Part shown: in pieces, positions 22,051 to 33,290 of the stretch
Layout of the letters: every line of letters begins with the position of its first letter
How positions within the stretch are numbered: position 1 is the first letter of the stretch
NCBI GenBank assembly: GCA_014529385.2
Contig: CM043944.1
Span: 61,273,248-61,335,247, forward strand
Origin: Adiantum capillus-veneris
Lineage: Eukaryota > Streptophyta > Polypodiopsida > Polypodiales > Pteridaceae
DNA length: 62,000 bases
Direction: 5' to 3'
The notes under the pieces: generated by a model
Told to the model about the DNA's origin: nothing
The model's database searches: none
What the model saw: the letters and a program-made list of their open reading frames with translations, nothing else
Position numbers and translations under genes: made by a program

Positions 22051-22959
22051 TCATAGGATCTGACGTTCTGGCGTGGGTAACTCTTGGGTAGGACATCTAG
22101 AAACATATTTCTTGAAACACAGTATTGCTTGTCGCAATGTTTCTGTTTCGCCTTGTTTAAATTCCTGAATCTTAGGAAGGGTGTTATGTTTTATACCCCT
22201 CTTGGTGAATTCTTGAACAAATTCATCCAACATTTTCTCAATGGTTGTGAACTCTCTTCGGTTCAATAGTTCAAACCATGCTTGTGCATTGTCCTCCAAT
22301 GTAAGTCCAAAACCCTCATACTGCGTGTGGAAGTCCTCTACTCGTTCTGCTCGTAGGACTTGCTTGAAAGCGGAGACATGGGCGTATGGGTCTCCTATGA
22401 CATTGTACTTTCTATTTACCCATTTTCTTAGCTGCGATGGTCTTATATTTTGGGGTGAAAAGTATGTAACCATACTCCTCTCTGGTATCGTTTCATCTCT
22501 CGTTATCGCTCTAGGAGGAAATCGAGGTGGTGGTCCCCTCTTTGGAATTCTCTTAGAGGTTCCTGTGTTTTGTGGATGTATCTGAGGTCCTTCATTGACC
22601 AAATATCCACTCATCTCTAATTTGGTTCGCGGATTTGTGCTTTCTACAGCTCTATATTCTCGTCCATACTTGTCAACAAATAAAGATGTCCATTGTCGGT
22701 CGACCTCGTATGTATAGACATATAAGAGCTTGTATTCTGTCAGCTGATCTGGGTAAGGCTCTAAGCAACTGTAAAGGTTGAATTGATTTCCATTAATATA
22801 CCTATATAGCCCTTCACTTTCATGGTTATACGTCCAAACTCTCTCCACAAAATTGGTCTTTATGTATTGTAGGTTTGGAAGATCTATTATGGGATGGTGC
22901 TCATCTATCCCTGCAATCCATGTGCTTGTATAAGCTGAGTCTGAGTCTGACGTAGACAT
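22051..22959 (-). pseudogene. gag: Element A Gag, N-terminal part
   Basis: 303 codons, starting MSTSDSDSAYTSTWIAGIDE. It has a unique N-terminal region and then a typical retrotransposon gag domain (AWFELLNRREFTTIEKM, LDEFVQEFTKRG, QGETETLRQAILCFKKYV). It stops at a TGA (22051-22053) inside that domain, and the next frame continues FIRGLRNENLQ. Element E has DRFIRGLRNEG at the same place, so the stop sits where E has Arg. This fits a CGA to TGA change. Translation across it would need readthrough, so the copy is probably dead. Confidence 0.88.
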
Positions 22960-23403
22960 GACTTCTAGGCTTAATAGCTCTAGCTTGCTGTAGTAATACC
23001 TCTCTCAGTATGCTCAAGTGTTTTGGTCAGGGAAAATCCAAAACTATGTCCAAAACCGTGAGCGTTTTCTCACAATTCTCTCAAATTTTCGGTTTTAGAC
23101 ACCCCTGACTTCCGGATCCATTTTGAGGCCTTAAACAACGTTGGCAACCATTTTGGTCAATTTACTCTAAGATCTGTAGTGCTGCTCTGAAGCTACGTTT
23201 TGATAAAAAAAGTTTTGGAATCGGAGTCCGTATGTGAAAGTTATGACCAAAACAGTGAGATGTAATTTGGAAAGTTGCTCTATCTGATGTTTTTGCAAGT
23301 GGTCAGTTTGAGCCCAAAATTGGTGTGTGCACTCCTTAGGCAATGATAAACCCAGTGGTATACTTGGTTTCAAAAATTTTCTCAAATTTTTTTCCTCACT
23401 TGT

Positions 23404-24738
23404 CTATCGCGATAGGCTCACCAAGTACCCCTTGCAGATGTCCAAATGCACTCAAACTTTGTGTACAAGGTATAATGGGCCTTCTGAACACAAATATGAA
23501 TTTTGATTTTTCTACAGTGAATTTTTGAGTCTATCGTGATAGACTCACCAGAGTGTTACTGGGATACAATTTTTCAACTGTTTTTACAGCTTTGAGTTCC
23601 CCCTTCTCTTGAGATACTACTCACCAAGTTTCAACCAATTTGGAATACTTTTCCTTTGTAACTTGCATCAAACAACAGTCTCTTTTCTGATCTTATGAAG
23701 TAATTTTTTTAGATGCACTTACAATACTCCAAATTTACTCAAATTTTAACCATAGGCTCACAACAACATGTAGAACAAGGCCCTAATGTCAGTTTTGAAA
23801 AATTTTAATTTTTGTGAGAAAACCCTAGTCTATCGCGATAGAATCAGCAGATTCTTCAGTTTTGAAAATTTTCCAGATTTCTCTTCACCACTGTGTTCCC
23901 TATGCTCTGTACACCTTGCTCACCAATTTCCACTTGTTTTGGACTTCTTCTTAGGTCTCTAATTCCAACTCTAGAATTCTAAGTCTATCTGATCACTAGA
24001 AAATAGACTTAGGATGACTTCCCAATGTCCAAAATCCACCAAATTTTGTGTGTAACCTCTAGAGGGTTAACAAGCTATGCTCCAGAGGGTTTTGAACATT
24101 TCAATTTCTTTGGCCCTGCTTTGAGTCTATCGCGATAGACTCAGCAAGTACCCCTTTTATAGGTCAAACTTGAACTTTGACTAAACCACTGTGTTCCAAC
24201 ACCTCTCCTTAGTCCTCCTACCAATTTTCAAGTGGTTTGGACTTTTACTTTGTCAGTTAGACCAGATCTGGTGTTTTCTACAAGCTGAATCCTCTCAAAT
24301 GGTCTTAGACCCACTTTCTGATGTCCAAATGACTTCAAAATTTTTATGTGTCCTTGATAGCACCTTTCCAAGCTATGCCGCAGAGGTTTTTGAAAAAATC
24401 AGTTTCTATCACTGGGTTCTTAGTCTATCGCGATAGACTCACCAAGTATGCTAAAATGACATTTTTTTCAAATTTTCTCTTCACAGATGTGTTTCCTACC
24501 CTCTGTAGATCATGTATACCAAGTTTCACAAGGTTTGGAAATTTGGTCAAGTCCCTTTACCCAATTTGTCTCTGAAGTCTAACTCAAAACACCAGACTTG
24601 AGGTTTGGTGATCAAGCAGGTGTCCAAGTACACTCAATTTTTGAGAGCAGCCTTGTATTGATGCGTTTTACCTGTGGCATGAGGGGTTTTGCCTGATTGT
24701 GAGTATATCTCCAATTCACCAGTCTATCGCGATAGACT
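23404..24738. repeat. Palindrome array A in the leader of element A
   Basis: Six copies of the palindrome AGTCTATCG/CGATAGACT centred at about 23409.5, 23536.5, 23835.5, 24132.5, 24430.5 and 24729.5. Intervals are 127, 299, 297, 298 and 299 bp. The fourth copy is a perfect 22-bp palindrome (24122-24143). Sequence between copies is loosely similar (phrases such as gatgtccaaatg, caccaagtacccc), so the array comes from diverged tandem monomers with the palindrome kept. Changes are at the centre (CGTG in copy 2) or flank (copies 1 and 3). Confidence 0.9.
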
Positions 24739-24739
24739 G

Positions 24740-25287
24740 AGCAGAGAGCCACTGGGAAGTGATTTTTTTCTCTGTTTTTGGACAGTTTGGTTCCCAATGC
24801 CCTTAGAAGCCTATCCCCAAAGTTTCATTCAATTTTGACTTCTTTTCCTTTGGATTCAAGCATTTCACAGTTCACTTCCTTACACTCAGAAAAAGCAAAT
24901 TCCCACTTAGATGCATAAGCACTGATGCAAATGCTTTGAAATTTCACATACAAGCTCTAGAGCATATGCAAAACAAGGTCTTGAGGTCAAACTTTTTTTT
25001 TTGGTTAAAAATTGCAGATTTGGTTTCAGATTTCAGATTTCAGATTTTTTGTTTTTTGGTTTTTTAAAGGTTTTTTTTTTTTGTTTGGGATTGGACCAAA
25101 TCTGTGTTTTCCCCCTACCTTAAGGTCTCCAATGAAAAAACAAGCACTCAAATCGGCTTTCAAACGACCATTTTAGAGCACTTTTACCATAATCAACACA
25201 ATTCCGCCTTTTTTGTTTTCAAGCACATTTTCATGTCAAAATTGCTCTAGATCAACATCAGATGTCCTACACTACCTAAAGTCCTAC
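24740..25287 (-). other. AT-rich start of the leader next to LTR D
   Basis: Between the last palindrome and LTR D. It contains poly-T runs and short repeats (cagatttcagatttcagattt near 25014-25045). There is no ORF, and no primer-binding site was recognised directly after LTR D. Confidence 0.55.
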
Positions 25288-25911
25288 TGTTAAGGCGGTT
25301 ACGCCGCTAGCGGAAGCTAAATAGCGAGAACTCAACCAACAACAGAATTTGTCAGACGAGGACGGAGCTTGACCCGCAGGCGCATGGAAACAACTAGGTG
25401 GGTGTCAAATCACCTACTCGACCTTCTAATGACAATCACTACTAAGGAAATCAAATCTAAGTTCTAAAATACGCAAGTGACTGAAATCCGTACTACGAAC
25501 GAATGCTATACGAAACAGGATCTAGAATCATTGAATCGATCTCAAACTCAAGGGGAAGTCTATACACTAGGTAAGAACAACACCCTAAAGACTTGAACTG
25601 CAAAATCAACCTATAACCACTCCGTGCGGTAAACGCGTATGAAGACAGGCCGAAAAATACAGGTGACCGAAACTTGACCCCGATGGTACTAATGCGTAGC
25701 TCTACTCGTTGTGGTTCTATAGATATGCAGCACGCTCTATTCCGACACACGAGTTGGAAGAAAACTCACACCGAAGCTCGTAGGAACTTACCACACGTAG
25801 AAGCCGATAGCGCACACTCTTGGTATCTGTGCGTAGCTCTCACCGTTGCTAACACAATGGCGGTGTCGCTTCTCCAATGGCGGCCCCGTAGCTCGCGTAG
25901 CAAGAAGATAA

Positions 25912-25954
<43 letters not shown>

Positions 25955-26240
25955 ACACAGTCACGGCGCTCAAAAACTCACTTTGATTAATAATTGAATC
26001 TCTTTTAGGTTACAAAACTTTGGCTTATATACCTCAGCCTTGGAGGTGAGAACATCTCTAATTATTTACATCAACAGGTGAAATTACTTCGGGATTACAA
26101 GCTGGAAACTCAATTGAGTCCCGTTACTTAATGAATGGCTCAAATCAAAATTAACGTCGGAAAGACATTTATTACAATCAATGGTTACAAAATGATGGGT
26201 GTGAGCAAAAATGTGGGTGTGATCCTCTGCTGGCTCAACA
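25288..26240 (-). repeat. LTR D (3' LTR of the additional-ORF element)
   Basis: 953 bp, TGTTAAGGCGG...GGCTCAACA on plus, with a polypurine tract at its right edge. It has a TATA motif GTATATAAGC on minus (26023-26032) and a (CT) tract at 25914-25952. Its outer end carries an inverted repeat GCGG-CGTAA-CCGC (minus), matched in LTR A by GCGGG-CGTA-CCCGC. No identical second copy is in the window. Confidence 0.8.
25914..25952. repeat. (CT)n microsatellite inside LTR D
   Basis: Uninterrupted CT run of about 39 bp, comparable in position to the CT/CA tracts of LTR E. Confidence 0.95.
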
Positions 26241-26276
26241 CTCCCCCCCTCCGCGTTCATGTCGTCCCTTACATGA
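26241..26276 (-). other. Polypurine tract with upstream hairpin, element D
   Basis: On minus, an inverted repeat TCATGT...ACATGA (26257-26276, loop containing GGGA) is followed by GCGGAGGGGGGAG and the LTR start TGTTGAGCC. Confidence 0.8.
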
Positions 26277-26289
26277 CTTTTAGGCTTGG

Positions 26290-29200
26290 TCAATAGAGTC
26301 CTGTCGTCTTGAGCATCTGGAAATGTGATTCATAGCGTAGGTTGCCGATGGTCAAGGTTGGGCCGAATATTTTGCTTTCGTGAGTGAAAAAGCCGGTGTA
26401 GAAAGCTTCTTCGAATGTTTGCATGTGGAAGCTAGGCAAAAACATAATTCTTTGGTATAAGAGATGTAACACCTTTGGTGATGGCTGCAATGAAAGATCA
26501 TACATCATATCCGTCACTGTGTCGGCCGTCGATAGTAGACTCGAGGTCGTGGATTTATCTGGCGCGAACACTTCAATGCCTGCTAAGAGAGTCTTGCAGA
26601 TTTTCTTTAGCATCTGACATGAAAGGTCAGGAGAGCCAGTAAAGAGTTTGATGGTGCCCGTTAGGGTTTTCACCATGTAGGCTTTACCTATTCTCTCTCC
26701 TTCCTTTGGTCCTGGCATCCTGGGATAATTAAGCCAATTTGGCTTCTTTTCCGCAATCCTGCCATGCTCTTTCCAGTTTCTGACTCTTGGCACCGGGCAG
26801 AAGGTTGCATTCTCCCGAATCTCCTTTGGAGCCTCTACCAAGTAGATGAGGTAGGCTGGGTATTTGTTCAGCCAACCTTTCCTCCATCTAGGTTGAGAAT
26901 CTACAATCTTCTTTGATTGTTCATCCTTTGTGATGTCGCCTTCGTAAAGAGCGACATACTGCTCCTCCTCTATTCTCTTTTTCGTCTTTATCACTTCAAA
27001 TTTCATCAGAGGGAAAGGCAGGCTGGGTTGCATCCACTCTTCATGGAGCACTTTTGTGTCTAAACCTTGAAGTCTAATGGAGATGAGGAGTCTCCTTTCC
27101 CATTCCATTTCCGCCTTGGCACTTTCCTCTGTTGACTTTTCTATTTGGTCCTGGAGCCTTTGTTCTTCTTCTTCAGAGATTCCTGAAGTCGAGGCCACTT
27201 CTTGAACTGGGGCTGGATCTTCAATTGTGGTTGCCTCTCCAGTTTCTGGTAGCTCTATGGCTGCTCCCCCTGCTTCTTCTTGTGGTGGCTCTATTTCTCT
27301 TCTTTGTTGCTCTTGGAGGTCTTGGAGCTGTTTGCGGAGGGCCTCATTTTCTGTCCTTAGTGTTTGGTTTTCTGATGTGAGCCTCTCCTCTATAGCCAAT
27401 GATCCCTCCGCCATGTGCAATCTTTGCACTTGCTCTAACCTTAGCTCTCTTTGCAAACTTCTGACCTGATCTTCCAGAGCTGGTACGAGGGCTCCCTCTT
27501 GTTCTGTTCCTGCTCTGCTAGCTCTAGGGGTTGTCCTGAGTCTCGTGATTGTCCTTTCTTGAAGTTCGACTCTTTCCCTTAGCTCAATGAGCTCATCCTT
27601 GGCTGCCTCCAGCTCATCTTCTATTCACTCCTTTGCTTCCTGTGAACTTGTTACCTCTCTTGAAGTTTCGGCTAGTTGGAGTATCAAGCCGTCTCTCTCG
27701 TTTTCTGCGTCGTAGAGTGATGCTTTATGACTTTCAGATTCAGTCATAGCATTCTCTAACTTCTTCTGCAACTATGCTTCCTTTTGTTTTGCTGTCTCAA
27801 TTGCTACTTCCTTTGCTCTGGATCTTTCTTTAATCTTGCTGAGCAGTTCATGCACCATGTGCATGTCTTTTTCATCTTCATCTGTCAACTTGACAGCTCT
27901 TTCTGCCACCACCTCCAATGGCTTCGGCTCTTCTAGTATGTTCTGTTCGTCCATTTTTTCTTCACTCTCCATTGTACCCTTTGTCTTTTCCTTCGTCCCT
28001 TTCCGATCATCTTGTTTTCATAGGGATATCCCATAAACTGCCTCCAGGGCCTCTTCTTCACTGTATCCAATCGCTACCAGATCCTCATAATCATCTTTCT
28101 TTTGCTGAACTGGATCTATCTCCTTTTCCTTGGTCCCGGTCTCCGGCTTTTCCATAACTTCTGTTTCTATTTCTATTGTGGTCTCCTCCACAATAATTTC
28201 CGTCTTCTTCGGGCTTGGTACATCAGTAAAGGAGGGCTGATTGTCCTCAGTCATCTTGGCTTTCCCTTTGTTTGCTTGCCCGTCTTTCTCTCGAAGTTCA
28301 GTAGACTCATCTACTTCCTTCTTCTCCTTGTCGTCCTTTTTCAGCTCAGCTTTTAAAAGCTGTACTTCCTCTTCAGTATAAGGCTCGACAGGTTGCTGCT
28401 CCAGTATGGCCTCCGACTCCTCATAAGCTCTAATATATTGATCATATTGATCAACATGTGGCCTGGAAGAGCTGGTTCCGACTTTAGTGGGGTCTGGCAC
28501 CCACCTTTCTTCAAAGTCCCCCTTTAGAGCTCTTTCCGCTCTAAACTGCTCCACCAGCCTTTCCATTCTTGCGGCTTTTTGACTTTTGGTTTGCTTGGGA
28601 TCAGCCTTCTTCTTCGCTTTCTTCTTGAGCGGCTCGTCCTCATCCTCTTCAGGTTCTGAAACTATTTCTAGTTTTCGGCGTGCTCTTGTGGACGCCCTCT
28701 TGGATACTTCTTGCTGTTCTTTCTCTTCATCGGCTTCTCTAAGCCACTCATTCTGGGAGGGAATCCGTGGCCCTTGATCCCTAGCTCCAATAGCTTCATA
28801 AGCTATTCTTGTTAGGATTTCTCCTCCTCCTATGTACTTTGGTTTCTGGTTGTGCATGGCGATTACTTGCTCGTGGATGTATTGAGCATAATTCACCTCT
28901 TTTGGCACGTTGCTCTTCAGTGCCCATGTGATGGTTGTCGCAATGGCATGGGGTGGTGTAGTATACTTCTGTGGTCTTTTACTGCACACATGGAAAAACT
29001 GGTTGTATAATCGGCAAAGGGTTGCCGCTCGTTGATCTGCCATATCTCCGTAGGTTGTATTTTGTTTCTTTGATCCATAGACCTCTATGGCCTCCCTTCT
29101 TTCTCTGACAGAACTCCCTTTGTTGTGCAGCTTCAATGCATCTGCAATGAGATGTGGAGTGATCTGTACTTCAACTGTTTCTCCATCCATGGCTGTCAAC

Positions 29201-29565
29201 GTGGCTTTCCCATCCTTCTGAATGGATGTTGCCAACTCATACACTCTTCTTGTGTCTATACCTGATGGTCTCGAGGTGAAGAACCTGTGTAAGTCAGCCT
29301 TTTCCAGGTATCTGCTGATGTTCTCTGATCTGCTCTAATCCACTAATTCTCGTGGGATCATAGGTACATCGACCGATTGCCCTTGAGGATCTCTGAAAGT
29401 CCCCTGGTAGATCTTTATTCCCTCTTTTTCTAGTACTGCTTCCTCCACCCAAGTTTTGGTTGGCTTGAGGGTTTCTGTTGGAATATCAAAAGGTTCTGCT
29501 TCTGCAAGAGCATCCTTGATGGTTGGTCTTTTTCTCTTAGTTGCCGATGACTTAGCGGAATCCAT
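26290..29565 (-). pseudogene. Additional ORF (about 1,090 codons) of element D, four stops
   Basis: One frame from MDSAKSSATKRKRPTIKD to LKTTGLY, interrupted at 29335-29337 (TAG), 28018-28020 (TGA), 27772-27774 (TAG) and 27625-27627 (TGA). Regions: a basic start; an N-terminal globular region (IKIYQGTFRDPQGQ, VPMIPREL, YLEKADLHRFF, ATLCRLYNQFFHVCSKRP, EVNYAQYIHEQVIAMHNQ) vaguely like plant 'putative transposon protein' domains; a long acidic/basic linker; a coiled coil (about 27.1-27.95 kb, heptads with many E/K/L/R); and a C-terminal globular region (WRKGWLNKYPAYLIYLVEAP, LPSFHMQTFEEAFYTGFF). No Gag, protease, RT or integrase motif is seen. A diverged relative lies at 57975-58478. Function unknown. 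Confidence 0.78.
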
Positions 29566-29731
29566 GGATCCTGTAACTCCAATTTCAGAAGTTAGCGTCT
29601 TTTTAGTACTGAAAGCCGAAATGAAGCTTTTAACTATTCAAATGACTTGAAAATTGAAACATGAGCTATTCAGGGCCTAAGGATGCAATGTAGGTGAAAA
29701 AATATGCAAACTGGGCTCAAAAACATGCTTG

Positions 29732-30742
29732 AGACATCATACGCGTATGATGTCTTTTGTGTCAGAATGACTTCACATTGGTTGTGCTTGTAGCTGATAG
29801 TGTATACATGAGTATCATATGCTTGGATTTGAGTTTGGATCCCATTTGGTCAAGTTTTGGCCAGTTCAATCCAGTTCAGGCTCTTGGCAAAATTTTGAAA
29901 GGGAATTGGATTTTATGATCCAAATTGGGTAAAATTTGGTGGATTACCTTCAAATGGCATGTAGATCACTTCTGTTTGGTGGTTGAAGCCCTGAGGTGCC
30001 AAAATCACATAGTGAGACATCATACGCGTATGATGTCTTTTGGTGCATTTTTGGACCAATTTTCTCTATAAGCTTGGTTTTGGCTTTAGATAGGCTTATT
30101 CAGTGGATTTATCAAGTTTGGGTAGAATTTGGACTAAAAATGGCTCTGGAGACATCATACGCGTATGATGTCTTTTTTGTCAATTTTTCATGGGATTGGT
30201 TCTGTGGACTCGCCATGTGCTAGTGAAGGACTGTTTATACTCAAATCTTGGTTTGGACTTGAATATGTTGGATTTGGGACAAAAATAGGCTTTGTATGAA
30301 GGATTTTCTCTTAATTGGGCTAATGGGGTGATCCACTTGACCAAATGGTTCCAAACTTCATATGTAGCATGTATTAGATATATATAATGGATGTATGATG
30401 ACAAATGAGCATTTTTTGCTCTGTAAGTGCAAATAGACATCATACGCGTATGATGTCTTTTGTGTCAAAATGGTGCTTTTTGGTTCCAGATAGCTTGTAG
30501 ATGTGTTAATCAACAATCCTACAAAGTTTCAATGAATTTGGAGTTATTTTGACAAAATTAGGACCAAAAATCAATTTTATGGCCTACTTTGCGTCTTTTT
30601 GGATTTCCTTGGGTTTTCAAACTCCAATTCTCATGATACTTGGTTCATAGGATGTGATTAACATGTGGAATGAGGCTATGCACTCAAATGTTGAAATGGA
30701 TGTGAAAATCATGCTGTGAGACATCATATGCGTATGATGTCT
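29732..30742. repeat. Palindrome array B, copy 1
   Basis: Five copies of the 24-bp palindrome AGACATCATACG plus its reverse complement, at 29732, 30015, 30150, 30435 and 30719. Centre spacings are 283, 135, 285 and 284 bp. The first four are perfect. The last has one change (ATGCG for ACGCG) in the left arm. Each is followed by TTTT or a close variant and loosely similar monomer sequence. The array sits upstream, on minus, of the additional ORF. Confidence 0.92.
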
Positions 30743-31316
30743 TTTCTTAAAATGTTGGTCTTTTTGTGCAAAGAATGCTTTGTGCTAGTGCCCTAAGCCC
30801 TGCTAACTAGTTTTCAACTTAAAAAGTCATCAGTTTAGCTAAAAAGCCCCCTTATAGGCATTTCAGTCTCCGAAGTCGTCTTTTTGCCTTGGAATTGAAT
30901 TTCTTCAACTTTTCTTCTTGAGAGTTGCATTTCCAGCTCATTGGATATGTTGTGAAGCCATCCAGTTGGTTGGACTTGACTTTGGCTCCCCGTTCTCCAT
31001 CTTTCTCCATTTGGTTGCCCGAAAGCATCTTTTTCACCATCGGTATGTGAATCAGCTTTCTTTTGGGTTTTGCTTGCAACCATAAGTCATCCATGTATAG
31101 TTGAAACTGCTCGTGAAGTTTCATCTCATTCGGTCGTCAATTTCAGCCGTTATGCCAAAATGACGCTTTGTGTGTCCGCAGCCGAATCGGTTGTTCCGAC
31201 CTACTTTTGGTGATCCAAACCCGGAGATACTCCAAGGTTGCATTGCCCTCGATGTTGTTAAGCTTCCTGAGAAGTTTTGTGTCGTTCCGACAACTTTTTT
31301 CTGTTTGCCTCTTGCA
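30743..31316 (-). other. Leader segment with two overlapping short open frames
   Basis: Two frames of 82-90 codons (30835-31083 and 30852-31124) overlap on minus, with no recognised domain. Sequence at 31.12-31.3 kb resembles 59.86-60.1 kb of the diverged family (CTCGTGAAGTTT, GACGCTTTGTGTGTC), so this is conserved leader rather than a gene. Confidence 0.5.
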
Positions 31317-32113
31317 GGCCCTTGATCCCTAGCTCCAATAGCTTCATAAGCTATTCTTCTTAGGATTTCTCCTCCTCCTATGTACTTTGGTTTCTGGTTG
31401 TGCATGGCGATTACTTGCTCGTGGATGTATTGAGCATAATTCACCTCTTTTGGCACGTTGCTCTTCAGTGCCCATGTGATGGTTGTCGCAATGGCATGGG
31501 GTGGTGTAGTATACTTCTGTGGTCTTTTACTGCACACATGGAAAAACTGGTTGTATAATCGGCAAAGGGTTGCCGCTCGTTGATCTGCCATATCTCCGTA
31601 GGTTGTATTTTGTTTCTTTGATCCATAGACCTCTATGGCCTCCCTTCTTTCTCTGACAGAACTCCCTTTGTTGTGCAGCTTCAATGCATCTGCAATGAGA
31701 TGTGGAGTGATCTGTACTTCAACTGTTTCTCCATCCATGGCTGTCAACGTGGCTTTCCCATCCTTCTGAATGGATGTTGCCAACTCATACACTCTTCTTG
31801 TGTCTATACCTGATGGTCTCAAGGTGAAGAACCTGTGTAAGTCAGCCTTTTCCAGGTATCTGCTGATGTTCTCTGATCTGCTCTAATCCACTAATTCTCG
31901 TGGGATCATAGGTACATCGACCGATTGCCCTTGAGGATCTCTGAAAGTCCCCTGGTAGATCTTTATTCCCTCTTTTTCTAGTACTGCTTCCTCCACCCAA
32001 GTTTTGGTTGGCTTGAGGGTTTCTGTTGGAATATCAAAAGGTTCTGCTTCTGCAAGAGCATCCTTGATGGTTGGTCTTTTTCTCTTAGTTGCCGATGACT
32101 TAGCGGAATCCAT
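31317..32113 (-). pseudogene. Duplicated N-terminal part of the additional ORF
   Basis: Copy of 28769-29565 starting MDSAKSSATKRKRPTIKD at 32113. It keeps the same TAG (31883-31885), so that stop predates the duplication. It is cut at 31317. Confidence 0.88.
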
Positions 32114-32279
32114 GGATCCTGTAACTCCAATTTCAGAAGTTAGCGTCTTTTTAGTACTGAAAGCCGAAATGAAGCTTTTAACTATTCAAATGACTTGAAA
32201 ATTGAAACATGAGCTATTCAGGGCCTAAGGATACAATGTAGGTGAAAAAATATGCAAACTGGGCTCAAAAACATGCTTG

Positions 32280-33290
32280 AGACATCATACGCGTATGATG
32301 TCTTTTGTGTCAGAATGACTTCACATTGGTTGTGCTTGTAGCTGATAGTGTATACATGAGTATCATATGCTTGGATTTGAGTTTGGATCCCATTTGGTCA
32401 AGTTTTGGCCAGTTCAATCCAGTTCAGGCTCTTGGCAAAATTTTGAAAGGGAATTGGATTTTATGATCCAAATTGGGTAAAATTTGGTGGATTACCTTCA
32501 AATGGCATGTAGATCACTTCTGTTTGGTGGTTGAAGCCCTGAGGTGCCAAAATCACATAGTGAGACATCATACGCGTATGATGTCTTTTGGTGCATTTTT
32601 GGACCAATTTTCTCTATAAGCTTGGTTTTGGCTTTAGATAGGGTTATTCAGTGGATTTATCAAGTTTGGGTAGAATTTGGACTAAAAATGGCTCTGGAGA
32701 CATCATACGCGTATGATGTCTTTTTTGTCAATTTTTCATGGGATTGGTTCTGTGGACTCGCCATGTGCTAGTGAAGGACTGTTTATACTCAAATCTTGGT
32801 TTGGACTTGAATATGTTGGATTTGGGACAAAAATAGGCTTTGTATGAAGGATTTTCTCTTAATTGGGCTAATGGGGTGATCCACTTGACCAAATGGTTCC
32901 AAACTTCATATGTAGCATGTATTAGATATATATAATGGATGTATGATGACAAATGAGCATTTTTTGCTCTGTAAGTGCAAATAGACATCATACGCGTATG
33001 ATGTCTTTTGTGTCAAAATGGTGCTTTTTGGTTCCAGATAGCTTGTAGATGTGTTAATCAACAATCCTACAAAGTTTCAATGAGTTTGGAGTTATTTTGA
33101 CAAAATTAGGACCAAAAATCAATTTTATGGCCTACTTTGCGTCTTTTTGGTTTTCCTTGGGTTTTCAAACTCCAATTCTCATGATACTTGGTTCATAGGA
33201 TGTGATTAACATGTGGAATGAGGCTATGCACTCAAATGTTGAAATGGATGTGAAAATCATGCTGTGAGACATCATATGCGTATGATGTCT
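32280..33290. repeat. Palindrome array B, copy 2
   Basis: The five palindromes of array B repeated at 32280, 32563, 32698, 32983 and 33267, with the same spacings and the same variant in the last copy. Confidence 0.92.

Larger units (their letters stand above)
14897..25287 (-). mobile_element. Element A: Ty3-type element with Gag and two proteases, no RT/integrase
   Basis: From LTR A and its polypurine tract, through a non-coding tail, one 1,924-codon frame (17188-22959, three stops) and a 2.3-kb leader with six palindromes, to the edge of LTR D. Gag, protease 1, protease 2 and the Trp tail share one frame, so the absence of RT-RNase H-integrase is an in-frame absence. In the pol ORF at 35-40 kb the RT-to-integrase block lies just upstream of protease 2. 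LTR D at the 5' side is of a related but different subfamily, so whether it is A's own 5' LTR is unresolved. Confidence 0.7.
28769..31316. repeat. Tandem duplication, unit 1 (2,548 bp)
   Basis: Unit 1 and unit 2 (31317-33864) are adjacent direct repeats offset by exactly 2,548 bp. By eye I count about eight substitutions and no indel. The unit holds the N-terminal third of the additional ORF, array B and part of the leader. Both right ends finish at TTGCAGG. Confidence 0.93.

Noticed and set aside
23404-24738. CRISPR array (regularly spaced palindromic repeats)
   Set aside because: Repeat-to-repeat distance is about 285-299 bp with related spacers, in a plant retroelement leader. There are no 25-40 bp repeats with unique short spacers and no cas genes.
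30835-31124. Two overlapping 82-90 codon minus ORFs in leader B (and copies at 33383-33672)
   Set aside because: No recognisable domain, mutually overlapping, and not preserved as open frames in leader C.
31121-31822. 233-codon minus ORF as a distinct gene
   Set aside because: It is a chimera created by the 2,548-bp tandem duplication joining the additional ORF to leader sequence.
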